Below, piece after piece: positions 1 to 8,077 of a stretch of 42,656 nt of DNA. Each line of letters starts with the position of its first letter. Position 1 is the first letter of the stretch. The position numbers and the translations under genes are program-made. Under the pieces are notes generated by a model, which was given only the letters and a program-made list of their open reading frames with translations, did no database searches and had not been told where the DNA came from. This stretch comes from JBFWIW01 sp050253535 (GTDB lineage Bacteria; Bacillota; Clostridia; Oscillospirales; Oscillospiraceae), in contig JBFWIW010000017.1 of the NCBI GenBank assembly GCA_050253535.1, positions 1 to 42,656 of the forward strand. The letters run 5' to 3'.

Positions 1-5
1 CCAAT

Positions 6-2273
6 ATGAAAAAAGACGGACTTATTCAAAACCTCGTGAGCAGCTACGGCAGTTGGGCCGGGGACGAAAAGAAATCCGCCTCGGCCATGGGCCGAATGAC
101 ACAGGAACTCTATCCCTACGACTCAATTTTCAGCCCGATCCGCTTTAACCGGCTCACCTTGAAAAACCGCATAGTCATGGCGCCTATGGGCAACATCGAT
201 ATGTGCGAGGAGACGGGCCGCCCTAGCGATAAGATGCTGCAGTATTTCTTCGCCCGCGCAAAGGGAGGCGCGGGTCTTCTGACCACCGGGCTCATCCCTG
301 TCAGCCACGGAATAGACAACTCGATAACCGAAATGGGAAAACTCTCGTACTTCCCACGAATCGACCGCAGCCGCACCGTACAGTCCGGCTGGCGCGATCT
401 CGCGCAGGGGGTGCACAATTATGGCAGCCGCATATTTATTCAGCTGACCCCGGGCCTCGGCAGGGTCGGAAATCCGCAGTGCCTTGTGAATGAGCTCAAA
501 TTCCCGAACTCAGCCTCCCTGAACCCGAATTTCTACATATCACAGATACCCTGCCTGCCTCTCTCCGACCATAAGCTCAGAAAGATAATTAAAAACGCCG
601 GACAGGCCGCCGCCGACGCAAAGGCCTGCGGCCTTGATGGGGTATATCTGCACGGGCATGAGGGGTATCTGCTCGAACAGATGACAAATCCCGCGTTCAA
701 CCGCCGTAAATTGGGCCGCTTTTCGGACTGGCAAAATTTCGGGCTCGATATCGTAAAGGAACTGCGCCGCCGTGCCGGCCCGAACTTCCCCGTTATGTAT
801 CGTATCGACCTCTCTCTCGCCTTAAACGAGACCTATGGTGACACGATGGACGAGAAGGCACTCAAAAAATTCAAGAATGGCCGCACGGTGGAAGAGACGC
901 TCCTTTATATGGAAAACCTCGTAAAAGCCGGCGTTGATATATTTGATGTCGACCTCGGCTGCTATGACAACTGGTGGCTCCCGCATCCGCCTGCCGGTAT
1001 GCCCGCGGGCTGCTTCCTCGGCGTGTCAAAGACCGTTAAGGATTATTTTGCAAAGAAAGGCACACTCTCAAACTCCGGCCTCCCCGTGCCCGTGGTCGCC
1101 GTCGGCAAGCTGGGCTACCCTGATGTAGCGGAACAGGCCCTTCGCGACGGGATGTGCGATATGGTCATGCTGGGCCGCCCGCTCCTGGCCGACCCCGAGT
1201 GGCCAAACAAGGCATATTCGGGCAGGGTTTCGGAGATACGCCCCTGCATCGGCTGTCAAGAGGGCTGCATTAACGAATTCGTGGATGGCGGCCATCCCCA
1301 GTGTGCGGTGAATGCCCGCACCGGCTTTGAGCATGCGCTGCCAGAAATCCCGCCAAAGGCCGAGAAAGTGAAAAATATTGCCGTTATCGGCGCGGGCCCA
1401 GGAGGCGCCAGACTTGCCCTTGAGGCTGCCGGGCGCGGACATAAGGTTGACCTCTACGAAAAGGGTGCGGAAGTGGGCGGAAAAATGCTGCCCGGCTGTG
1501 TGCCCAGAATTAAATTTGATTTTGACAACTATCGCATATACCTGAAATCAGAGGTCCGGAAGGCCGTCGGCGACGGCCGGATAGCGTTTTTCCCAAACAC
1601 TGCGGTTTCCGCGGACGATCTTAAGGAAAAAGGTTACGATACCATCGTCACCGCCATCGGCACAAAGCCATTTAAGCTCGCCATGCCCGGGATGGACAAA
1701 ATCCGAACGGTTGAGGCCGTTGACCTCCTCACAAACCCCGATCTTTTGGGAGACGCACAGAAGACCGTGGTCATCGGCGGCGGGGTCGTAGGCTGCGAGA
1801 CTGCCTACTGGCTGAGTTTCGAGCATAAAAAGGATGTAACTGTTGTTGAGATGCTCCCCTATATCATGGATGGCGCGTGCACTGCAAACCGGGGGCACCT
1901 CATCCATTACATGCAGGAAAACGGAGTAAAGCTTTTAAACATGGCGCGTGTCACCGGTTTTGAGGACGGCAAGGTCATCATCTCGCGCAACAGGCACAAA
2001 AACGTGCCAAACCCCTACAACACCTGGCAGCCCATCCTGCCGAAAAATATTGAGAACCCGCTCGCCCCAAAGATTAAGGACGAATACTGCACAGAGGCGC
2101 TCCCCGCCGACCTCGTCGTCTTCGCAATGGGCGGAAGGCCTGACGACAGTCTGTTCTACGAGCTGCAGGCAAAGCACGCCGCACCCGAATTGTACAATAT
2201 CGGCGACAGCTTCGCGGGTGGACGCGTGCTTGAGGCGACAAGAGCCGCCTACAATCTGGCTATGAAACTGTAA
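6..2273 (+). CDS. OYE/FadH-type NADH:flavin oxidoreductase (2,4-dienoyl-CoA reductase-like)
   Basis: This is a three-part iron-sulfur flavoenzyme of the FadH/BaiCD/trimethylamine-dehydrogenase architecture that would reduce an activated C=C bond with NAD(P)H. An FMN TIM barrel begins near residue 40 (PIRFNRLTLKNRIVMAPMG) and carries HGHEGYLLEQ at 216-225, where the family has its substrate-binding His/Tyr region. The usual YGG after this motif is replaced by a FSD-like stretch. A 4Fe-4S site is visible as C414, C417, C421 and C433. A FAD Rossmann motif GAGPGG lies at 462-467, and a second dinucleotide fold (IGGGVVGCE) near 595. The 755 residues exceed the usual ~670, through about 38 extra N-terminal residues and an insertion near 655-690. 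The frame is open to the window edge, so the true start may lie upstream. It heads an operon with aconitase X, 14 bases ahead. The substrate is unknown. Confidence 0.9.
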   Translation: MKKDGLIQNLVSSYGSWAGDEKKSASAMGRMTQELYPYDSIFSPIRFNRLTLKNRIVMAPMGNIDMCEETGRPSDKMLQYFFARAKGGAGLLTTGLIPVSHGIDNSITEMGKLSYFPRIDRSRTVQSGWRDLAQGVHNYGSRIFIQLTPGLGRVGNPQCLVNELKFPNSASLNPNFYISQIPCLPLSDHKLRKIIKNAGQAAADAKACGLDGVYLHGHEGYLLEQMTNPAFNRRKLGRFSDWQNFGLDIVKELRRRAGPNFPVMYRIDLSLALNETYGDTMDEKALKKFKNGRTVEETLLYMENLVKAGVDIFDVDLGCYDNWWLPHPPAGMPAGCFLGVSKTVKDYFAKKGTLSNSGLPVPVVAVGKLGYPDVAEQALRDGMCDMVMLGRPLLADPEWPNKAYSGRVSEIRPCIGCQEGCINEFVDGGHPQCAVNARTGFEHALPEIPPKAEKVKNIAVIGAGPGGARLALEAAGRGHKVDLYEKGAEVGGKMLPGCVPRIKFDFDNYRIYLKSEVRKAVGDGRIAFFPNTAVSADDLKEKGYDTIVTAIGTKPFKLAMPGMDKIRTVEAVDLLTNPDLLGDAQKTVVIGGGVVGCETAYWLSFEHKKDVTVVEMLPYIMDGACTANRGHLIHYMQENGVKLLNMARVTGFEDGKVIISRNRHKNVPNPYNTWQPILPKNIENPLAPKIKDEYCTEALPADLVVFAMGGRPDDSLFYELQAKHAAPELYNIGDSFAGGRVLEATRAAYNLAMKL

Positions 2274-2287
2274 GGGAGGTATCGATC

Positions 2288-3559
2288 TTGGAGCTTACAA
2301 AGGAACAGAAGGCCGTTTTAAACGGAGAAAAAGGCGAGGCCATGGCTAAGGTAATGAAGACTCTCGTTATGTACGGCGAGGCGTTCGGCGCGGAGAAGAT
2401 GGTCCCGGTGACAGGCAGATACGGCCACATAGTGACCAGTTTCGGACTTTCCGTCATAAAGCCTGTCTATGAGCTCATGGACGAGCTCATAGATGCGGGA
2501 ATCGTTTCCGGGCAGAAATTTTCCGCAGATCCTCGGCCGCTGGACAAAAATGTCCCGGCAAATTTCGTGCAGAACACCTTTTTTAAGATCATGTACTCAA
2601 AGCAGGATGCCTATGAGAAACAGCTGAAAAAGATAGGTATATTGGACGACGACGCCTTCACCTGCACCTGTTATATGGATGAAGTCGGCAACAAGCCTGA
2701 AAAGGGCGATATACTGAGCTGGGCCGAGTCATCTGCCGTTGTCTATGCAAACAGCATCCTCGGCGCGCGGTGCAACCGCAACTCCGGGATAATCGAGCTT
2801 TTCGGCTCGATAGCGGGCTGTGTCCCTTATTTTGGACTCCTCACGGACGAAGGCAGGCGCGCCGGATGGACCGTCGAGATCGGGACCGAAAAACTTCCCG
2901 AGGCTCAGGTCCTAGGCAGCGCCATCGGCATGAAGGTGATGGAAGACGTACCCTACATAAAAGGGCTGGACAAATTCCTTGGCACCGAGCTCACCGACGA
3001 GGTGCGCGCCTATCTCAAGGACTTCGGCGCCGCCGCCGCTTCGAACGGCGCTGTAGGCCTATATCACATTGAAAACCTCACGCCAGAAGCCATTGAGCAG
3101 GGTGAGTCTCTCATCGCCGAGGGCGCCAAACCATATTTCATCAACGATGCGGAGCTCACCAGAATAAAGGATAGTTACCCCTGCATCTGGAAAGACCCGG
3201 ACGCCAAACCGCGCCTGTGCTTCATGGGCTGTCCGCACATGTCGCTTTCCCAGCTTATTTCGTGGACGGAGCGCGTTGAAAAGGCCCTTGCCGAAACCGG
3301 GAACAGTAAGGTTCTCATCCCCACGGTGTTCACCGCGGCCCCCGCCATCCTAAAGAACTTCAACGGAACGGAATATGCCGCCAGGCTCAAAGCGACCGGT
3401 GTCGTCACGAGTTCTATCTGTCCGCTCATGTATATGAACAACCCAAAGTGCAGCTCCATGCCGGTCATAACCGGCTCGAACAAGCTCCGCACATATACCA
3501 GCGCGAAGTATTATACGGACGATGAGATACTCGCCATAATAACAAAGGGGGGTAAATGA
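2288..3559 (+). CDS. Aconitase X large (catalytic) subunit, DUF521
   Basis: This is the catalytic subunit of a split aconitase X (AcnX type II), a dehydratase with an iron-sulfur centre. Characterised bacterial members are cis-3-hydroxy-L-proline dehydratases and archaeal ones are mevalonate-5-phosphate dehydratases. The 423 residues match the family length. Candidate cluster cysteines are C126/C128 (TCTCY), C315 in RLCFMGCPHMS and C378 in SSICPLMYM, and ANSILGARCNRNSG at 154-167 is a typical family stretch. I chose a TTG start because a strong GGGAGG site at 2274-2279 sits correctly before it and the N-terminus aligns with the family (MELTKEQKAVLNGEKGE). It is followed by the small subunit with one intervening base. 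Pairing with an OYE-type reductase suggests a dehydratase-then-reductase route, which is inference. The exact substrate cannot be read from sequence. Confidence 0.92.
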   Translation: MELTKEQKAVLNGEKGEAMAKVMKTLVMYGEAFGAEKMVPVTGRYGHIVTSFGLSVIKPVYELMDELIDAGIVSGQKFSADPRPLDKNVPANFVQNTFFKIMYSKQDAYEKQLKKIGILDDDAFTCTCYMDEVGNKPEKGDILSWAESSAVVYANSILGARCNRNSGIIELFGSIAGCVPYFGLLTDEGRRAGWTVEIGTEKLPEAQVLGSAIGMKVMEDVPYIKGLDKFLGTELTDEVRAYLKDFGAAAASNGAVGLYHIENLTPEAIEQGESLIAEGAKPYFINDAELTRIKDSYPCIWKDPDAKPRLCFMGCPHMSLSQLISWTERVEKALAETGNSKVLIPTVFTAAPAILKNFNGTEYAARLKATGVVTSSICPLMYMNNPKCSSMPVITGSNKLRTYTSAKYYTDDEILAIITKGGK

Positions 3560-3560
3560 T

Positions 3561-4001
3561 ATGAGGACGTTCAGGGGCAGGCCAGTAGTCCCCGGCGAAG
3601 CGACGGCAGAGGCGCTCGTCACACGCGCCGGGTTCAATACACTGGCAAGTTTTCAGAAAAGCCTCATGTTCGGCGACAAGGCAGCAAAATGCTCCGACCA
3701 GAACAATACCGAAATCTACGAAAAGCCCATGTGCGGAAAAGCCCTGTGCCTTCCTCAGACGATAGGCTCCACTACGGGCGGCATGGTTCTGTTCTGCGCA
3801 TCGGCGATGGGCCGCCAACCCGCGTGTCTTTTGTTTTCGAAACCCATTGACTCCCTGGCCGCCGCCGGAGCGATACTCTCCGATGTGTGGACGGACAAAT
3901 GCATGCCGGCGGTTGACAACCTCGGAGACGAGTTTCTCGCGTATGTGCAGTCCGGCATGACCGTCACCGTCTCAGCAGACGGCACAGTGACCGTAGAGTA
4001 A
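3561..4001 (+). CDS. Aconitase X small (swivel) subunit, DUF126
   Basis: This 146-residue swivel-domain subunit completes the active site of the preceding aconitase X large subunit. The DUF126 hallmark is seen as QTIGSTTGGMVLF (66-78), whose GSTTGG loop corresponds to the substrate-binding serine loop of aconitase swivel domains, and the N-terminus FRGRPVVPGEATAEALVT is typical. It starts one base after the large-subunit stop with GGGGGGT at 3547-3553 as ribosome binding site, so the two are translationally coupled, as in other split AcnX pairs. It is the last gene of the operon and is followed by a hairpin terminator at 4011-4047. No odd features are seen. Confidence 0.92.
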   Translation: MRTFRGRPVVPGEATAEALVTRAGFNTLASFQKSLMFGDKAAKCSDQNNTEIYEKPMCGKALCLPQTIGSTTGGMVLFCASAMGRQPACLLFSKPIDSLAAAGAILSDVWTDKCMPAVDNLGDEFLAYVQSGMTVTVSADGTVTVE

Positions 4002-4010
4002 AATAATACC

Positions 4011-4050
4011 AAATACCTCAGGCAGCAGCGTGCTACCTGAGGTATTTTAT
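4011..4050 (+). terminator. Hairpin terminator after the AcnX operon
   Basis: A 17-bp stem (4011-4027 with 4031-4047, one G-T position) closes a very short loop and is followed by a weak T stretch (tattttat). It lies 9 bases after the AcnX small-subunit stop and separates that operon from the convergent symporter gene. The A-rich left flank would let it also work on the - strand. Confidence 0.8.
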
Positions 4051-4130
4051 GCTTAAAACATGACGGATTTTTGATCGCAAAGCTACGCAGGTGGCGGACC
4101 CGGCAGCCTTATGAATTGGCAGAAAAGGTC

Positions 4131-5458
4131 CTATGCTTTATTTTTTTTAATAACCGCACCAAGCAAGCACAGGATAATTGCCGCACCCATACCGATAAAA
4201 AGCGGATCAAATGCAAGGTCGAAGAGCGTTCCGAATATGAGAACACACGCGGGTCCGGCAATTATTGCGGCAATGGCAAAGCGCCTGTCCACTTTCCCCG
4301 GGAAAAAGAGCGCACAGGTGAGCGGCACGAAAATCACCGCCGCGCGCAGGCCCATTGACATAAAAGCAAAATCAAGTATAGTATCTCCAACGGGGCCGAG
4401 CGTAAAGAATCCCGCGGCAAAAAGTACCGTTATAATGCAGACCCTGGTAAAAACAAGTCCTTTTTTCGGTTCATCAAATCGGCGCGTTAACCTCTTTGCT
4501 ATATCCCTGTCAATTACGGTCACAATACCTAGGGTCAGCCCCGCTCCGGTACCCAGTATGGCAATAATAAGGGCGCCGATAACTATGCCCCCCAGAAGCG
4601 GCGGCATACAGTCCATTATAAACTGCGGAAAGGCGAGCCTGGCCTCGGCGAGATATGGGTAATTCACCCGCATGAAAAGCCCGACAAGCACGCCGCCGGC
4701 GCCGATTACAGGCATCAAAACTGAAGTAATCAGGGCGCCAAGCCGCGCATCCCTGTCGCTTTTTCCGGATATGACCGCCTGAGCGCAGGTCTGCGTGGAA
4801 AGAACCCCTAGTATCAGCGACAGCGCCGCTCCCCCGTCCGTCCATGCGCCGCGCGCAAAAAAGCTATAGTACTTCGAGCGGTCCAGACTGCAAAAGAGGC
4901 CCCCCATCCCAGAGCTGTTATGTAATACAATTACCCCGGCGGAGAGCGCCGCCGCGCAGAGCAGAATAACCTTTATTATGCCCGCCCTTCCGGTTCCCAA
5001 AACGCCTCCAAAAACCACATATACCGCCATAAACGATACTGTTGTGAAAACCTCCGCAGCAAAATCCATATTCGGGAATATTATGGCCATAAGGGCTGCT
5101 GCGGACAGTATCTGCGTTACGATACTGATAAAAAGGCCCGCCGACGAGAGAATAGAAGCGTACACATCCGCCGTCGGGCCAAATTCGTCGGATATCATTC
5201 CCGTCAGTGTGAGCCTCCCTTGCATTCTCAGGCGCTTTGTATAAAAAAGTCCGAGAAGGAGGCAGCCAAGGCCGCCGCCGAGCGTGAACCACCAGGCGGA
5301 GAGTCCGAAGTTGTATGCAAGCTCTGCCGTTCCTATGGTCGAAGAACCGCCTATGAGAGTCCCCATTATAACGCCTGCTATTATTGGGGTGCCGGCCTTT
5401 CCTCCGCCCGAAGAAAAATCCGAGGCAGATTTCACCCTATGGCCTGAATAAATACTGA
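4131..5458 (-). CDS. Sodium:solute symporter family (SSS) permease, 5' end lost in gap
   Basis: The visible 442 residues are the C-terminal part of a sodium/solute symporter (SLC5-like, LeuT fold), an integral membrane importer. About eleven hydrophobic helices can be counted. The segment GTLIGGSSTIGTAELAYNFG sits where family members have the conserved Gly/Ser/Thr-rich first helices, and the chain ends in a basic tail KKNKA. Family members are usually 470-520 residues, so about 50 N-terminal residues are missing into the N gap at 5459. A longer open frame through the N run is an artefact, because beyond the gap it is antisense to a dehydrogenase. It converges on the AcnX operon. It could import the AcnX/OYE substrate, but only position supports this. 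Confidence 0.85.
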
Positions 5459-5558
5459 NNNNNNNNNNNNNNNNNNNNNNNNNNNNNNNNNNNNNNNNNN
5501 NNNNNNNNNNNNNNNNNNNNNNNNNNNNNNNNNNNNNNNNNNNNNNNNNNNNNNNNNN
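5459..5558. other. Assembly gap of 100 N
   Basis: Exactly 100 N is a conventional placeholder. The symporter to the left lacks about 50 residues and the dehydrogenase to the right about 130, so at least about 540 bases plus any intergenic DNA must be missing here. Confidence 0.98.
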
Positions 5559-5930
5559 ACCTCCTCCTACGTCACGAAGATTCCACATTCCGAGGGAACG
5601 CTGTACGCCGCATCGAAGGCCGGCGTCAACAGCCTGACACGCACTTTTGCCGCAAACTTTGCGCCCTATGGCATCCGCGTGGTCGGCATCATCCCGGGTA
5701 TGATTGTGACCGAGATAAGCACCGAGTCCGTCAAGCAAAACGAAGCTCTCTACGTCCAGAACGTCCCGCTGCACCGTCTTGGAAAGCCGGAGGATCTGGC
5801 AAAACCCATCACCTTCGTCGCGTCCGACGCCTGTGGTTACATAACCGGCGTTGAGATTGAAATCTCCGGCGGCAAATACGCCGTCCAGAACTCCGAGTAT
5901 CCCTGGAAGGTCAAGGAAGGCAAAATATAA
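5559..5930 (+). CDS. Short-chain dehydrogenase/reductase, C-terminal half (5' truncated by gap)
   Basis: This is the C-terminal 123 residues of a classical SDR NAD(P)-dependent oxidoreductase. The catalytic YAASK motif (Tyr and Lys of Yx3K) is visible near the start, followed by the helix typical of SDRs, then GIRVVGIIPGMIVTEI and the late motif ASDACGYITGVEIEISGG, which matches the usual ITG..I.VDGG ending. Classical SDRs are about 250 residues, so the N-terminal Rossmann half with TGxxxGIG is lost in the gap. The substrate is unknown; neighbours suggest oxidation of a sugar-derived or hydroxy-acid compound. It would be divergent from the symporter, with both promoters inside the gap. Confidence 0.9.
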   Translation, partial: TSSYVTKIPHSEGTLYAASKAGVNSLTRTFAANFAPYGIRVVGIIPGMIVTEISTESVKQNEALYVQNVPLHRLGKPEDLAKPITFVASDACGYITGVEIEISGGKYAVQNSEYPWKVKEGKI

Positions 5931-5934
5931 AAAT

Positions 5935-6053
5935 TTATCAAAGAACGTTTGTTCTTTGATAAGCAGGTTCGCTTCTCTGAGGAGACGCGCAAGGTGTGCT
6001 TTGCAGGAAGTGAACCCCTGCAAAGCACAGGTATCTGAACCTTTGCGGATTTT
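5935..6053 (+). other. Run of strong hairpins downstream of the SDR gene
   Basis: Several stems follow the SDR stop in close order. A perfect 12-bp stem with a 4-base loop spans 5935-5962. A perfect 13-bp stem pairs 5995-6007 with 6017-6029. A 13-bp stem with one mismatch begins at 6042-6054 and pairs with the start of the dispersed repeat at 6073-6085. None carries a T run, so they look like a structured 3' region or repeat element rather than simple terminators. No reading frame is supported here. Confidence 0.6.
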
Positions 6054-6106
6054 GGTCACTCCCGCGCAGCGCAAAATCCACAAAAGCTTTTCGCTTTGGC
6101 GAAAAG
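6054..6106 (+). repeat. Dispersed intergenic repeat, copy 1
   Basis: About 53 bases starting ggtcact and ending gcgaaaag match the reverse complement of 37841-37893 at roughly 85% identity by eye. The shared central block is gcgcagcgcaaaatcc. The right part forms a hairpin (cttttcgc / gcgaaaag). In both places the repeat lies downstream of a gene's stop on that gene's own strand. Confidence 0.7.
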
Positions 6107-6129
6107 GGCGAGAGACTTTTTACAACCTG

Positions 6130-6165
6130 AAGCTTCCGCCGCATGTTTCGGCGGAAGCTTTTTTT
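6130..6165 (+). terminator. Rho-independent terminator for the SDR transcript
   Basis: A 12-bp GC-rich stem (6130-6141 with 6149-6160) has a 7-base loop and is followed by a run of seven T. This is a classical intrinsic terminator on + at the end of the structured region. Confidence 0.9.
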
Positions 6166-6170
6166 GGCAC

Positions 6171-6210
6171 AAAAAAAATGCGTCTCCCGGTATCTCAGGG
6201 AGACGCATTT
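6171..6210 (-). terminator. Rho-independent terminator for the kinase-aldolase-dehydrogenase operon
   Basis: A perfect 13-bp stem (6176-6188 with 6198-6210) is followed, on -, by eight T (A run 6171-6178). It lies just after the dehydrogenase stop at 6214. Confidence 0.92.
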
Positions 6211-6213
6211 TAC

Positions 6214-7164
6214 TTATTTAATTTTCAGCGCATAGGGTGGCGTTCGGCCCTCGAGCACATCCTTCACCTGCGAGCATGCCTCTACCGCGGCGCGGATGAC
6301 GGTCTCCTTTGTGAGAGCGCCGGCATGCGGGGTTAGCAGGACATTGTCCATCGTGAGAAGCGGATGCCCTTCGGGAAGCGGCTCGTCGATAAAGGCATCC
6401 ATCGCGGCCCCGGCGATCTTTCCGGCCTTTAAAGTCTTAATAAGGGCGGGCTCGTCGATGAGCATGCCTCTCGCACAGTTTACGAGAATTGCTTCCGGCT
6501 TCATGGCGGCAAAAAAATCTGCGTTAATCATACCCTTTGTCGCCGGCATGCCCGGGACATGCAGCGTCACGAAATCACTCTCACGGGCAACGCGCATAAG
6601 ATCACTCGTCTCGATATAGCCCTTGAACTTGTCGGGCGCGGCATAAGGGTCGTATGCCAGTATCTTCATGCCAAGGCCCATGGAGCAGATGCGGGCGACT
6701 TCCGCGCCGATGGCGCCGAGACCGACGACGCCGAGTGTTTTACCGCGAAGCTCAAGCGGCTTGTTCAGGTTTCTCGTCTTTGCCCACGTGCCGTTGCGCA
6801 CGGCACTGTCGAGCAGCGGCATACTCTTCGCCATCGTCATCAGCATGGCAACGGTATGTTCTGCGACGGCAATGTTGTTTAAAGCAGGTAAATTGCAGAC
6901 TATTACGCCGGACTCCTTCGCCGCCTGCAGATCGACGTTGTCAACACCCGCGCCTGTGCGGGATATGACCTTGAGATTCTTGGCGGCTCTAATGATTTCG
7001 CCCTTTACCTTGAGGTTCGTGCGCAGGACAATGGCGTCCGCCGTCAAAACCTCCGTGTCAAAAGCCTCCTGAGTGAAGCCCTCGGGGTAGACGATATCAT
7101 AATCCGCACCGAAAACCTCGAGACCCTTGGGATTTATCTTCTGGGAAACGACTATTCTCTTCAT
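6214..7164 (-). CDS. D-isomer-specific 2-hydroxyacid dehydrogenase (PGDH-like)
   Basis: This 316-residue protein belongs to the D-2-hydroxyacid dehydrogenase family, which interconverts 2-oxoacids and D-2-hydroxyacids with NAD(H). The nucleotide-binding motif GLGAIG lies at 148-153. The catalytic triad is visible as R232 (NCARG), E261 (DEP) and H280 (TPHAG). The length fits single-domain-pair members without the C-terminal ACT domain of long SerA, so a specialised catabolic role is more likely than serine synthesis. Its ATG overlaps the stop of the aldolase gene by four bases (ATGA), indicating translational coupling. It is the third gene of an operon with an FGGY kinase and a DapA-type aldolase, and may handle the 2-oxo product. 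The substrate is not determinable. Confidence 0.9.
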   Translation of the reverse strand: MKRIVVSQKINPKGLEVFGADYDIVYPEGFTQEAFDTEVLTADAIVLRTNLKVKGEIIRAAKNLKVISRTGAGVDNVDLQAAKESGVIVCNLPALNNIAVAEHTVAMLMTMAKSMPLLDSAVRNGTWAKTRNLNKPLELRGKTLGVVGLGAIGAEVARICSMGLGMKILAYDPYAAPDKFKGYIETSDLMRVARESDFVTLHVPGMPATKGMINADFFAAMKPEAILVNCARGMLIDEPALIKTLKAGKIAGAAMDAFIDEPLPEGHPLLTMDNVLLTPHAGALTKETVIRAAVEACSQVKDVLEGRTPPYALKIK

Positions 7165-8054
7165 ATGATACCGAACTCCTTGAACGCGGCCTTAATCTTT
7201 TCAGACTCGGACGCCGACAGAGCCTTGAGCGGGAGTCTGGGCTCGAGTCCCTTGTATCCAAGGATGTCCATCGCAGCCTTTACACCAGCGACGCCGTCTT
7301 TTCCGGCGCTCTTCGCGCTTAAGTCCTTCAGCCTCGAAGAGAGAGCTTCCGCCCCGGCCTTATCGCCGGTCTCGTATATCTTCTGGATCTGTGCGCATTC
7401 CTCCGGCATATAGTTCGCCAGGGAGAGAACGCCGCCGATGGCGCCCTTTGTGAGCCCATCGAGGAACTTGTTGATGCTGCCGGCAAGAACATAGAACTCC
7501 GCATCCTTGGGAACAACAGTCGTATATGTGCCGATATCGAGCTTGGAGGTATCCTTCATGCCGAGAATATTGGGGTGGTAGGCGAGCTTTGCCACAAGTT
7601 CCGCCGACATAGTGACATTGGAGGCATAGGTCGGAGCGTTATAGAGGAGTACGGGAACAGGGCATCTGTCTGCGACATAGGTATAATACTCCGCAAGAGC
7701 GTCGTCGGTCATTTTGCCCGCAAAGTAGTGCGGAGTGAGGACGCTGGCGTAATCGATTCCAATATCTGCGCAGGCCTTTGCAAACTCCACCGTATTATAC
7801 GCAGACTCGCGGCCTACTCCCGCGATAAGCGTCTTTCCAGGGGTCATCGCTTTTCTGACGGTCTTAACGACTGCCAGAGATTCGCTGTCGGAGAGAGCCT
7901 GAAACTCGCCGTTAGAGCCTAGAGGCATATAGCCTGCGAGAGAGGTGGCGTTCATCTTCTCAATATTGAACTCCAGTGCGTCAAAACGGATTTTCTGATC
8001 CTCAAACGGCGTCATTACCGGCGGAAATACACCTGTGAGTTTCTGCTTGTTCAT
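7161..8054 (-). CDS. DapA/NanA superfamily aldolase (dihydrodipicolinate synthase family)
   Basis: This is a class I (Schiff-base) pyruvate-dependent aldolase of 297 residues, the usual size for the family. Visible motifs are GSNGE (46-50, the GTTGE position), the catalytic tyrosine in YNAP (Y138) and the Schiff-base lysine K167 in GMKDTS. I place the start at the ATG at 8054, which has AAAGGGG eight bases ahead. A TTG at 8081 would lengthen the protein by nine residues and has no such site. The gene overlaps the next by four bases. Neighbours (sugar kinase and 2-hydroxyacid dehydrogenase) argue for cleavage of a sugar-acid or hydroxy-oxo-acid rather than lysine biosynthesis, and this genome region has dapF and dapL in a separate cluster. 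KDG/KDPG aldolase, 4-hydroxy-2-oxoglutarate aldolase or sialate lyase activity are all possible. Confidence 0.88.
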   Translation of the reverse strand: MNKQKLTGVFPPVMTPFEDQKIRFDALEFNIEKMNATSLAGYMPLGSNGEFQALSDSESLAVVKTVRKAMTPGKTLIAGVGRESAYNTVEFAKACADIGIDYASVLTPHYFAGKMTDDALAEYYTYVADRCPVPVLLYNAPTYASNVTMSAELVAKLAYHPNILGMKDTSKLDIGTYTTVVPKDAEFYVLAGSINKFLDGLTKGAIGGVLSLANYMPEECAQIQKIYETGDKAGAEALSSRLKDLSAKSAGKDGVAGVKAAMDILGYKGLEPRLPLKALSASESEKIKAAFKEFGII

Positions 8055-8077
8055 TATATTTTCCCCTTTCAGGTTTA

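Noticed and set aside
4131..6083. A 650-codon open frame across the first gap on -
   Set aside because: Only the part left of the gap is a symporter. Right of the gap the frame is antisense to a clear short-chain dehydrogenase, and the N run itself supplies no codons.
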